A DNA stretch of 64,000 bases from G963675935 sp963803125. GTDB lineage: Bacteria > Planctomycetota > Planctomycetia > Pirellulales > Thermoguttaceae. Position numbers and translations under genes: made by a program. How positions within the stretch are numbered: the stretch's first letter is position 1; the number at the start of each line of letters is the position of its first letter. Location: assembly GCA_963803125.1 (NCBI GenBank), contig CAWDLR010000002.1, positions 1,116,001-1,180,000 on the forward strand. The letters are read 5' to 3'. The notes below the pieces were generated by a model. That model did no database searches. It worked only from the letters and a program-made list of their open reading frames with translations, and was not told the DNA's origin. Shown piece by piece: positions 37,032 to 44,675 of the stretch.

Positions 37032-37385
37032 GTGTTGTTTTCCGATGAACACATCGCTCTCGGCGCACTTCGCTGGCTGGCTCGAACGATGGGCACAGCC
37101 TTGCTGGCCTTGATCGTTTGCTTCGCCATCGGAGAGGGCGTGCCAAACCCGTTGCGGGGATCGCTTCCGGAAATCCTCTGTCACGTCGCAATGCTGAGCA
37201 TGATCGCCGGCCAACTCGTGGCCTGGAAATGGGAAGGCATCGGCGGCGGCTTGATCGTGGGCAGCTTCGTCCTGTTCGCCATTGCCAACAACGGTGTTCG
37301 GCTCAACATTGTCTTCGTCCCCTGGCTGGCCTCGGGCATGCTCTATCAGGTCTGCTGGTGGCGAACGCTGAGAACGACGGGATGA
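37032..37385 (+). CDS. Small integral membrane protein
   Basis: About 117 residues from GTG 37032 (GGAGA seven bases upstream); an earlier in-frame start at 36939 would add residues without support. Three to four hydrophobic helices are seen: MGTALLALIVCFAIGEG, ILCHVAMLSMIAGQLVAWKW, GGGLIVGSFVLFAIANNG and IVFVPWLASGMLYQVCWW. The length and helix pattern resemble small uncharacterised membrane proteins of this phylum, and I cannot name a function. It lies between the second IS and the GH16 gene; 140 bases of unassigned sequence with a duplicated ATCAATGTAACTT follow. Confidence 0.55.
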   Translation: MLFSDEHIALGALRWLARTMGTALLALIVCFAIGEGVPNPLRGSLPEILCHVAMLSMIAGQLVAWKWEGIGGGLIVGSFVLFAIANNGVRLNIVFVPWLASGMLYQVCWWRTLRTTG

Positions 37386-37527
37386 TCGTGGCGTTTTCTG
37401 TTCGTTGCCGAGTGCCTGGCGGCAGTCGGTCTCTGGGCCTTCGTGCCCGGCTTGCCTGAATGCGCGGATCAATGTAACTTATCAATGTAACTTTATGGGG
37501 AGCAGAATACCAATTGGAGGAATCCAA

Positions 37528-38316
37528 ATGAACCTACGGCAGATAGTCCTCGGCGTCGCGGCGTTGGCGATCATTCCCCATCTGCTACTCGGGCAGGAGC
37601 CGAGGGTGAAGGACACGCTTCCCCAGGCCCCCGCCGGCAAGACCTGGAAGCTCGTCTGGCACGACGAGTTCGACGGCACGGCGTTGAACATGAAGAAATG
37701 GGTCTACGACAGCGAGGGACCGCGAAGAGACGGCTGGTGGAGCCGCAAAGCCGTGAGACTTGACGGCAAGGGACATCTCGTCATCAGAACTTTCAGAGAC
37801 GGCGGCAAAATCATCGACGGCTGCATTACGACCCAGGGCAAGTTCGAGCATCGCTTTGGCTACTATGTCGCCCGGATTCAATTGCAGAGACAGCCCGGCC
37901 ATTGGTCGGCGTTCTGGATGATGTGCAACGGCGTCAGCCGAGTCGGCGACGGCGGTCGCGACGGCACCGAAATCGACATCATGGAGAAACCCTGGCTGGA
38001 CGAGAGGGTGCAGCACACCTTCCACTGGGACGGCTACGGCAAGGACCATAAATCAGAGGGCAAGGTCGTCAACGCCCCGAACGTGATGAACGGCTGGCAC
38101 ACCTTCGGCCTGCTCTGGCTGCCCGAGCAATACGTGTTCTATGTCGATGGCAAGGAAGCCTGGCGGAGCAAGGCGGGCGGCGTCTCGCAAGTGCCGGAAT
38201 ACATGTTGCTCAGCGATGAGGTCGGTCCGTGGGCGGGCGACATCCAAAAGGCGAAGTTGCCCGATGCGTTCCTGGTCGATTATGTGCGAGTGTACGATCT
38301 GACGAGTCGGAAATAA
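37528..38316 (+). CDS. Glycoside hydrolase family 16 protein, secreted
   Basis: 262 residues from ATG 37528 with TTGGAGG seven bases upstream. The signal peptide is MNLRQIVLGVAALAIIPHLL. The GH16 jelly-roll is shown by LVWHDEFDGTALNMKKW, GYYVARIQLQRQPGHWSAFW and the catalytic E-I-D-I-x-E motif in DGTEIDIMEKPW (both Glu and the Asp present), then NVMNGWHTFGLLWLPEQYVF. The family cuts beta-1,3 or beta-1,4 glucans or galactans such as laminarin, agar or carrageenan; the substrate is undetermined. An intrinsic terminator lies 135 bases downstream. Confidence 0.9.
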   Translation: MNLRQIVLGVAALAIIPHLLLGQEPRVKDTLPQAPAGKTWKLVWHDEFDGTALNMKKWVYDSEGPRRDGWWSRKAVRLDGKGHLVIRTFRDGGKIIDGCITTQGKFEHRFGYYVARIQLQRQPGHWSAFWMMCNGVSRVGDGGRDGTEIDIMEKPWLDERVQHTFHWDGYGKDHKSEGKVVNAPNVMNGWHTFGLLWLPEQYVFYVDGKEAWRSKAGGVSQVPEYMLLSDEVGPWAGDIQKAKLPDAFLVDYVRVYDLTSRK

Positions 38317-38451
38317 ACTCTACCTGAACGGCGTCGAGGGGTGATTGACAGCCGATCCGCTTCGAGTATTCTATCAGATTCAGGTGGAAGGACGCCACCT
38401 GCCTCGCCGGAAGCCGAGTCGCACGAAGTGACGCAGGCTTCTCGATCAAGG

Positions 38452-38483
38452 GCCCCGTTCGTCTGCGGACGAGCGGGGCTTTT
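38452..38483 (+). terminator. Intrinsic terminator downstream of GH16, in the 38317-38731 gap
   Basis: GCCCCGTTCGTC, loop TGCG, GACGAGCGGGGC (12-bp stem with one G-U pair) followed by TTTTC. The rest of the 415-base gap before csrA holds no gene that I recognise. Confidence 0.6.
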
Positions 38484-38731
38484 CATCTCGCCAAACCCAA
38501 AAGGCCCTGTCCCAGCCGGTGCTCGTGGTCGCTCGGCTGGCTGCTGAAAACCGACCGCCGACGGCTTGCCGCTAATCCCGGTGTCTTCCAGACATGCTCC
38601 CCACATGTCTTGTTGGGGGGGTATCTGGGCCCTTCGGCTAACACATTTCTAACGATGGTCCCCCTTCCCGTCTAACACTCCTCTGCTAGCATCAAAGTGG
38701 ATGGGTTTCCTCTTCATGGAGGACGAGAGAG

Positions 38732-38929
38732 ATGTTGATTCTAAGCCGAAAACCTGGCGAGCGCGTGCTGGTCGGGGAAGATGTGGAAGTCGTGGTATTG
38801 GAGGTTGAGGGTGGCCGGGTGAAGCTCGGTTTCGAAGCCCCGCGATACGTGCCCATCTGCCGGGCCGAGATTCACCAGGAACTGGTCGATTGTCTTGCCG
38901 GTGGGCGAAACGCCGAGTCATCGCAGTGA
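38732..38929 (+). CDS. csrA: Carbon storage regulator, translational repressor
   Basis: 65 residues with GGAGG nine bases before the ATG. The sequence MLILSRKPGERVLVGEDVEV and GRVKLGFEAPRYVPICRAEI is a full CsrA: L-x-R-K at the start and the G-F-x-A-P core, with both RNA-binding edges present (L4/R6 region and the R44-type position). CsrA dimers bind GGA motifs in mRNA leaders and block translation. The upstream sequence TTCATGGAGGACGAGAGAG contains GGA repeats, so self-control is possible. A short conserved-looking gene follows after 42 bases. Confidence 0.92.
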   Translation: MLILSRKPGERVLVGEDVEVVVLEVEGGRVKLGFEAPRYVPICRAEIHQELVDCLAGGRNAESSQ

Positions 38930-38971
38930 CTGGTCTTTCCTGCCGCCCGCGTCGGCAAAGGGGTATGTGCG

Positions 38972-39193
38972 ATGAACGTTCATGAAGGCGATCAAGTGCG
39001 GGTCAATCTCGCCCCGTTCATCGGGTCGCCGCGACGCAACAGAGAGGCCATTCCCTGCCGCGTTGTCGCTGTCGATGGTCCACACATCGAAGTCCGCACG
39101 GCTCATCCCTACCGTGAGTTCGAGTTGTGGGTCGAGACGGCTTGGATTGACGCCGGCGACCAGAAGCAAGAACTGGCCGCCATCGGGGAATGA
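38972..39193 (+). CDS. Small hypothetical protein
   Basis: 73 residues: MNVHEGDQVRVNLAPFIGSP, PCRVVAVDGPHIEVRTAHPY, FELWVETAWIDAG. The pattern of short beta strands (VRVNL, CRVVAVDGPHIEVR, ELWVET) looks like a small SH3- or OB-like barrel, and the codon use fits its neighbours. It lies 42 bases after csrA in the same direction and could share its transcript. No named family is recognised. A purine-rich AAAGGGG lies about 12 bases upstream of the ATG. Confidence 0.5.
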   Translation: MNVHEGDQVRVNLAPFIGSPRRNREAIPCRVVAVDGPHIEVRTAHPYREFELWVETAWIDAGDQKQELAAIGE

Positions 39194-39242
39194 CTTCCCA
39201 TCATTGCGAAGCTGCGCCTTACGCCTCTCACATCCGGCAACG

Positions 39243-40095
39243 CTATTCTAACAAGTCCGGCGAGCGTGCGAGCGTGAAGAAGAAGACCTTCTCGCCCGTA
39301 TCGGCGTCGATCTCGTGCTGTGTGGTTAGGACTTTGACAGCGGTGATCTTCTCGACGATCGCCTCGATGACGGGGCGAGTGGTCTCAATCAGAATGGCGT
39401 TGCAGCGCTCTCAGGTCCTTCAGAACCTCCTGCTGTCTTTCCGCCGGCAGCAGCTCGGCCAACGGCTGCTTGATTTCCGCCAAGCCGCCTGGGAAACGAA
39501 CTACCAGCAAATCGCCCATCAGATAGACAAGGACCTTCCCGGGTACCTGTCCCATGTATTCTTGTTCGAAGTGACCGACCTCCTCGGCAATGGCGGCTTC
39601 GATCTTCTTCTTCGTTCTTATTGAACGCTTTTCTGCCGGCTCTGCTTCGACGGCCGTTGCCGCACCTTTACTCGACAACATCTCGGTGTCAAGAAGACAC
39701 AACAAGCCGCTGGTCTTCTTCAGCCCCAACTGAAACCAGGCGTCGCGCTTGAATTGCGCATTCTGCGACTTGGCGACTTCCCTGACGTAGACGATCCGCG
39801 CCGTGAACCAGCCCTGGTCCGTGCGCAGCCGGACCTTTTCGCCGATCCTCGGACTGTCTTCACCGTCGATCCACACTGCAAATCCGCCGCGTGACTCGTT
39901 CACCAGTGCCGCCGGCAAGAGTCTGTCCCCGACTTTCAGTTTGCAGGATTGGCGGTCCAGCGGCACGACGCGGCGCAGCGACTTGCGTTTGCGTCCGCCC
40001 GATTCTAGCAATGGTCTCACAGTCTCCACCGCGGCGACGGTCGAGGCTCTTTTCGAGCGGCGAGTGTCCGGCGTCTTTCTGGCGAGCGGGTTCAT
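39243..40095 (-). pseudogene. PilZ-like domain fused to DUF2294-like domain, frameshifted
   Basis: ATG 40095 starts MNPLARKTPDTRRSKRAS, matching the start MNPIAEKMPG of the paralogue at 40624-41028. Residues about 40-140 form a PilZ-like unit (RRVVPLDRQSCKLKVGDRLL, ALVNESRGGFAVWI with the N-x-S-x-x-G motif). A Lys-rich linker and a DUF2294-like domain follow (IEAAIAEEVGHFEQEYMGQV, VLVYLMGDLLVVRFPGGLAE). Near 39400 an extra base shifts the frame, but the domain continues as NAILIETTRPVIEAIVEKIT and EKVFFFTLARSPDLLE to the stop at 39243. PilZ domains usually bind cyclic di-GMP; the function of DUF2294 is not established. Confidence 0.65.
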
Positions 40096-40141
40096 TTCGA
40101 AGCCTGGATGTCTGCCCATCGTGTGACGGCCCACTTCAACG

Positions 40142-40585
40142 TCAGACCCGTTGCGAGGTCCGCGAAGGCCGATTGATTGTTGGAAACGACCGGTTGACGG
40201 CCGGCCTGCGTTGCGGCCGTTGAAAGCGGATTGCTGCCGCAGGCCGATGCCCGAAATCAGGCCTGACTCGCGACTTGCACGTCTGCTCGTCAAGCTGGAC
40301 TTTGACAACAATGCCGATCAGACAGAGTCCGGCACACAGCGCCATCGTGCGTCCCCAAGATAACGCGGTCTTCCGCTTTGGGGCCTCCCAGGCTTGGCAT
40401 CGCAGACACCACAGCATCCACGCCGCCCTGATTTCCGGCCATTCTGCCTTCTTGCTCCACGTCGGTCTCTTCGGCGGCACTCCCACGGCGCCTGTTGCTG
40501 CCACTGGTTTCCCCATTGAAAAGCAAGCCAGGACTGCCGCGATAAATCCCGCGATGCCGAGAAAACAAAACGTCGCTGAGAGCAT
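40142..40585 (-). CDS. Small two-helix membrane protein
   Basis: 147 residues from ATG 40585 with AAAGGAG nine bases upstream; the longer open frame upstream overlaps the PilZ gene and is not used. Two hydrophobic helices are seen (TFCFLGIAGFIAAVLACFSM and MALCAGLCLIGIVVKVQL), separated by a basic, Trp-rich loop with Cys residues (WMLWCLRCQAWEA). No family is recognised. It sits between the two PilZ-like genes, 38 and 46 bases from them, all on the minus strand, so the three are probably one operon and this may be the membrane partner. Confidence 0.55.
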   Translation of the reverse strand: MLSATFCFLGIAGFIAAVLACFSMGKPVAATGAVGVPPKRPTWSKKAEWPEIRAAWMLWCLRCQAWEAPKRKTALSWGRTMALCAGLCLIGIVVKVQLDEQTCKSRVRPDFGHRPAAAIRFQRPQRRPAVNRSFPTINRPSRTSQRV

Positions 40586-40623
40586 CGGCTTCGGCTCCTT
40601 TCGCCAGATTGCTGTACGACTTG

Positions 40624-41028
40624 TCACTGTCGCAGCCGTTTCCTGATCTTCATCCCCACCCGGAACCAAGAGTCGCATTTGTTGGCGGCGTTTCGGGGCG
40701 GGGCGACCTCTTTGATGTAGACGATCCGAACCATGAACGCCCCGGCATCCGTACGCAGCACCACCTTCTTGCCGGCCTTCAGCCAACCTACACGATCAAC
40801 CAATATTGCGAACCCGTCTTTCGATTCGTTCAGCAACGATGCCGACAGCACATTCGTCCCCACTTCCAATTCGCAAGGTTGGCGAGCTTGCGGCACTGTG
40901 CAGCGGCACGACCTGCGCTCGTCTCGAAGCGGCTTTGCTATCGGCTCTGTGCCGGTTCCGGCCGGTTCGTCCGTCGAGTCCTCTTCCAAGGCATAGAGGC
41001 CCGGCATCTTCTCGGCAATCGGGTTCAT
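40624..41028 (-). CDS. PilZ-like domain protein
   Basis: 134 residues. The central region ERRSCRCTVPQARQPCELEV, VLSASLLNESKDGFAILVDR and GWLKAGKKVVLRTDAGAFMV repeats the arrangement of the fused PilZ protein at 39243-40095, including the N-x-S-x-x-G motif and basic residues before it that could serve as the RxxxR cyclic di-GMP motif. The two proteins look like paralogues; this one lacks the DUF2294 part. First gene of the three-gene minus-strand group. The binding role is inferred. Confidence 0.6.
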   Translation of the reverse strand: MNPIAEKMPGLYALEEDSTDEPAGTGTEPIAKPLRDERRSCRCTVPQARQPCELEVGTNVLSASLLNESKDGFAILVDRVGWLKAGKKVVLRTDAGAFMVRIVYIKEVAPPRNAANKCDSWFRVGMKIRKRLRQ

Positions 41029-41360
41029 CTTGCACCACGGGATACTAGCTCAAGCACAGATCATACAGTAGGCAGTATGGGGGGATCGCGCTGTCCACCG
41101 TAAACCTACAACATGTGAGTGGATTGTCAAATCCTCAGCGCATACCCCCACTCAGTCCCGTGACCGCGGATCGGGTGACAGGTTCCGTTTTTGCGGGTGG
41201 TACTATCGCCATGATCGCCCTCATGCCAAAACGCCTCGCAAAACCCCCAAAAGTGATTCTCAAAGCACGTTCTTAGAGCCGGGTGAGTCGTGGGGGAACC
41301 TAAGCGGGAGTCGTGCGCTTAGGAAGCACAAGGCTACGAGAAGGCTGTGGCGCACCGCCC
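41029..41360. other. Gap without a recognised gene
   Basis: 332 bases between a PilZ-like gene and the phytase-like gene. I see no coding sequence. A GAACCTAAGC / GCTTAGGAAGC stem near 41300-41330 could fold locally; it is not a family I recognise. Confidence 0.4.
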
Positions 41361-42722
41361 CTATCTTCCCGTGCCGGCTCGTGGCAGCTTGCCGTCTTGC
41401 CCACTTTCAAGCAGCGGCGATTCAACGTGGATCACCTTGATGAAGGTCCTAATGCCCCGGCCACTGTTATTTCCGCTCGCATCGAAGCTGCCGATGTCGA
41501 AGTCGTTGTCGTTGGCAACGGCAATGGTGTGAGCGTCAACCACAGCGATGCCTTCGATTTTTCTGGGCATGTCCGGCAACTTCGCCAGGTCCACGGCCAA
41601 CGCCTTCGGCAGCGCGATTATCCCCGCCGGCCGAAGATCCGCGATTGCTTCCAGCGAAGGCGACGTAGACGGGTCATCCCATTTGGTCCCCAGAATGTTC
41701 GCGGCCCCAGCGAGCTCCACTCGATAGAGCCTGGCCATGTCGTCGGTGCGCTCCAGCACGAGCATCGTTGCGTCCGTCAACATCGCCAAGCCTGAAATCT
41801 TCATGGCTGCGGCGTTTTTGGCGCCAGGATCAAAATCGCTGTACTGCTCGAGGTGGTAAACGTATTCCGCGATCGGCTTCTCGGCGACAATGTCGAAGGC
41901 CAGCAACCGAACGTTGCGAGATGCCTTACCCACCGATCTTGTCGGATTGAACAACGGGCTTTGCATCACGGCGTAAACCGTCTTTTCGTCGGGGCTCAAC
42001 GTCAGTCCTTCAAACCCCCGGTTGACCTTGCGCCGCGCGAAAATCGCTGGCAATGCCGCCATGATAGGGTAGCCGGTCCCTTGGAGTCGAAGGCCAGCGG
42101 GAATGTAACGTTTGAGCACTTTCCCTCTTGCGTCGCAATGCACCAGCGAAGGAGAGTACTCGTCGCACAACCAGAAATCTCCTCGCGAGCTCCGTGCCAG
42201 TCCTTCAGTGTCAAGCCCATTGGGGTTGAATTCGATTGCCTGCATGGCATCGTAGCCGTAAGGCGTCTCATCGTGGTCCGGAGTGTTGGGAAGTCCGGTG
42301 ACCGGAACGCCGCGTGAATCGACCAGCGGCAGCTTGTCCAGGATCTGGATTTCCTTGCCGCGCAGTTCGACGTGCAGAATCAAGGGGGTGAACTCCGGCA
42401 CCGGGAAAGTCCGCCTCTTTTCGTGATGGCGCTTTACTCTGGCGTTGGGACCGCGATCCGAGATCATCCAGAAGCGATTTGGCGGAGCGTTGCGGTCATG
42501 CCAGAGATCGCTGCCGACGCTGCCCAGCAAAATGTCGCGGTCGCGCGCGATAAAGCGCTCGATCGAGGACAGCGGTATGTCGGGCAGGGCGTAGCTGCCC
42601 ACGACTTTCGCTTCCACCGCACGCTCGCCCGAGGCCCGCGTCGCCCTGCCGCCCATCGCCACGATCACTGCGGCCCCGATCATCAACGACAACGTGGTGG
42701 CAAAACGGTGCTCCGCCGACAT
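41361..42722 (-). CDS. Esterase-like activity of phytase family protein, secreted
   Basis: 453 residues from ATG 42722, with AAAGGAG nine bases upstream; the signal peptide is in MSAEHRFATTLSLMIGAAVI. The beta-propeller features of the phytase-like family are present: FWMISDRGPNAR, GLDTEGLARSSRGDFWLCDE, NRGFEGLTLSPDEKTVYAVM and KIEGIAVVDAHTIAVANDND. Members are often annotated as phytase-like esterases and may hydrolyse phosphate esters; activity is unproven here. It follows the VTC gene by 17 bases on the same strand, so a joint role in polyphosphate or phosphate handling is plausible. Confidence 0.8.
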   Translation of the reverse strand: MSAEHRFATTLSLMIGAAVIVAMGGRATRASGERAVEAKVVGSYALPDIPLSSIERFIARDRDILLGSVGSDLWHDRNAPPNRFWMISDRGPNARVKRHHEKRRTFPVPEFTPLILHVELRGKEIQILDKLPLVDSRGVPVTGLPNTPDHDETPYGYDAMQAIEFNPNGLDTEGLARSSRGDFWLCDEYSPSLVHCDARGKVLKRYIPAGLRLQGTGYPIMAALPAIFARRKVNRGFEGLTLSPDEKTVYAVMQSPLFNPTRSVGKASRNVRLLAFDIVAEKPIAEYVYHLEQYSDFDPGAKNAAAMKISGLAMLTDATMLVLERTDDMARLYRVELAGAANILGTKWDDPSTSPSLEAIADLRPAGIIALPKALAVDLAKLPDMPRKIEGIAVVDAHTIAVANDNDFDIGSFDASGNNSGRGIRTFIKVIHVESPLLESGQDGKLPRAGTGR

Positions 42723-42739
42723 GCGGCAATCTCCTTTTG

Positions 42740-43561
42740 TCAATCAAATCCGTGCAGCATCAACGGCCACTGGTGCTCGGGGTGGGGCAGCTTGCCATAG
42801 GCGAGGCCCAGCCCTTCGACGCAGGCGCAATACTTGCACATCGGCCGCCGTTCCAGGTCGAAGAAGCGGACCATGTCGTACATCCAGACCGGGGCACGCT
42901 CATCGAATTTGAGTTCCAAGACCACGCCTTTGAAAGGGAAATAGTAGGGAGGGCAATCGGGCGGAGGCGGGTATCCCCACGTCGGCAAGTACAGTCTCCC
43001 ACTGCCGTCGTACGGCGTGGCGCTGAGCTGGCGATCGAAGGTGACGCGGAGCTCATCGTCGTTGGCCGCCTCATAGATCTCACGCAGATAGGAGATGTAA
43101 ATCGACCCTTCGGCCTTGATCTGACTGCACAAGTTCCAGAACTTATAGTAGACGTCGATTCGCCGCTTGCCATGGGTCAAGACCGTCGGATCGGGCCAAT
43201 GATTCGGGCAGGGCCAGCCGCCGGTAAGGAATTGCCGTACCCCCTCGCGGCTGATCATCGCCCGATCCTTGCAAATCACGTCGCTCACGCGGCGTTTGAT
43301 CTCGAAGAACGCCGGCCGCTCCCAGTGGTCATCGTAGAAGCGGATTCGCAGCTTCATGCGGTTCTTGAGCCCCGTGAACGCTTGCCGAAAGAAGAAATAG
43401 TCGGGCGAGTCCATGTAGAGGCTCACCACGGGATGGCCGCGAACGGGGCCAGCGGCGTTGTGCTCGGACGGGCGAAGATAGGCGCGGACGTAGTTGGCGA
43501 CCGCAACCGCCCGCTCCTCGTCAAGGATGTACTTCAACTCATATCGGCCGCTCTGTCCCAC
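42740..43561 (-). CDS. VTC-domain (polyphosphate polymerase-like) protein
   Basis: 273 residues covering one complete VTC domain: GRYELKYILDEERA at the start, VVSLYMDSPDYFFFRQ, MKLRIRFYDD, FFEIKRRVSDVICKDRAMIS, LRVTFDRQLSATPY, VVLELKFDERAPVWMYDMV and the end C-K-Y. The basic residues and paired Glu of the tunnel are conserved, so an NTP-using polyphosphate polymerase is likely, as known for the yeast VTC4 catalytic domain. In bacteria such genes usually neighbour DUF4956 genes. Here the DUF4956 gene is 7 kb away at 50962 with a nucleotide-metabolism operon between them. Confidence 0.88.
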   Translation of the reverse strand: MGQSGRYELKYILDEERAVAVANYVRAYLRPSEHNAAGPVRGHPVVSLYMDSPDYFFFRQAFTGLKNRMKLRIRFYDDHWERPAFFEIKRRVSDVICKDRAMISREGVRQFLTGGWPCPNHWPDPTVLTHGKRRIDVYYKFWNLCSQIKAEGSIYISYLREIYEAANDDELRVTFDRQLSATPYDGSGRLYLPTWGYPPPPDCPPYYFPFKGVVLELKFDERAPVWMYDMVRFFDLERRPMCKYCACVEGLGLAYGKLPHPEHQWPLMLHGFD

Positions 43562-43872
43562 GGTCTTCCCCGGTTTGCCGTTTTGCGACGCCCAGGCCCC
43601 GCGTTTCTTGCCAATCCCCAGTATACTTGTCGCCCGCGGTTTTGTCTCTTCATTGACGCGCGCTCGGGGACCCTGCTGCGCTCTGGAGCCAGCGCTGCCG
43701 TCGCACTGGCGTACGAGCCTTCCCGCCGCCGTTATGGTTGTTTCAGGCCATGCCTTGTGTTACAATCACGTTAGCTTTGAGGCATGCCCTCCTTTCGACC
43801 CACCGAAATGTCCCCTGCAATGGCTATTGTAAGATCGGCGGCGAGTTTTGCCAAGCGATCAATGGGGCAACG

Positions 43873-43994
43873 CAGGGCCGATCAGTTTTCCAATCTAGGT
43901 GGCACGGGCATCCTGCCCGTGGCTGAAAAACACGGGCAAGATGCCCGTGCCACGTCAAACATCGTTACCCAACTTGAATAACTGATTGGCCCTT
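43873..43994. mobile_element. MITE related to the 35260-36925 IS
   Basis: 122 bp with ends matching that IS in inverse orientation (AGGGCCGATCAGTTTTCC.. and ..GAATAACTGATTGGCCCT). It carries the GTGGCACGGGCATC hairpin from the IS right end and about 28 bases of its left end, and nothing in between. TGGGGCAACG is duplicated on both sides (43863-43872 and 43995-44004). The rest of the gap 43562-43872 holds no gene. Confidence 0.88.
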
Positions 43995-44030
43995 TGGGGC
44001 AACGCTGCTAAGGGAAGCTGCTGAGAAAAG

Positions 44031-44675
44031 ATGAAGGAAATCACCCGCCCTACGCTCGGAGAGACGTGGCTGGCCCTGCTTCGCGAAATTGATCGGAGTG
44101 GGCAGGCAGTCGAGAATGGCACCCGCGAGTTGCTGCACGTATGGGCGGCTTTTGAGCGAGGGGACTTCCACACCGACCCGCTGCTGCTCCGTTTCGGAAC
44201 GGCACTTGCCGTCGAGGAAATGCGCAAGGTCTTCTTCGCGGATGGACCGAACCTGTTCGGCCACAGTTACCGCAAGAGACTTTGCGGCCCGCAGGGGCGT
44301 TGCGACCTCGCTGACGTGATCGATTTGTTGCGGCGCCGGCCAACGTCCAAGCGGGCCGTGGCAACGTTGATGCCCTCCGGCGACGGCGCAGTTCCGTGCA
44401 TCAACGCCATCCAGTTCCTTTGTCGCGAACAGGGCCTGGTGACCACCTATTTTTCGCGCGGCCAGGATGTCTTTCGCAAGTTCTATCCTGACGCAGTGTG
44501 CATTTACGAGATGGCCCAGCAGGTGGCATCTGCCCTGGGGACGCGGGTGGACCTCGTCGTTGGCGGCATAACCTCGGCGCACGTCTATGCAGCGGATTTC
44601 GACGAAATTCACCGCCTGTTGGATGGAGCGGGCACGGTCTCGGCAGACCTCGCGCCGAGTGAGGTGTTCGCATGA
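44031..44675 (+). CDS. Thymidylate-synthase-like protein with Asp at the Asn177 position
   Basis: 214 residues, shorter than the 260-plus of thymidylate synthase. The TS core is recognised in SKRAVATLMPSGDGAVPCIN with Cys123 in place of the nucleophile, SRGQDVFRKFYPDA (R143, D146) and GGITSAHVYAAD (H184, Y186). Aligned without gaps to E. coli TS (QRSCDVFLGLPFN) the base-recognising Asn177 is Asp154, the residue found in dCMP/CMP hydroxymethylases. The His after the catalytic Cys is Ile. A cytosine-nucleotide C5 one-carbon reaction with methylenetetrahydrofolate is the inferred role. First gene of the operon, overlapping the next by ATGA. Confidence 0.75.
   Translation: MKEITRPTLGETWLALLREIDRSGQAVENGTRELLHVWAAFERGDFHTDPLLLRFGTALAVEEMRKVFFADGPNLFGHSYRKRLCGPQGRCDLADVIDLLRRRPTSKRAVATLMPSGDGAVPCINAIQFLCREQGLVTTYFSRGQDVFRKFYPDAVCIYEMAQQVASALGTRVDLVVGGITSAHVYAADFDEIHRLLDGAGTVSADLAPSEVFA

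Noticed and set aside
41250..41345. Possible group II intron remnant or structured RNA
   Set aside because: Only a short GAACCTAAGC/GCTTAGGAAGC stem is visible; no intron domain V or reverse transcriptase.
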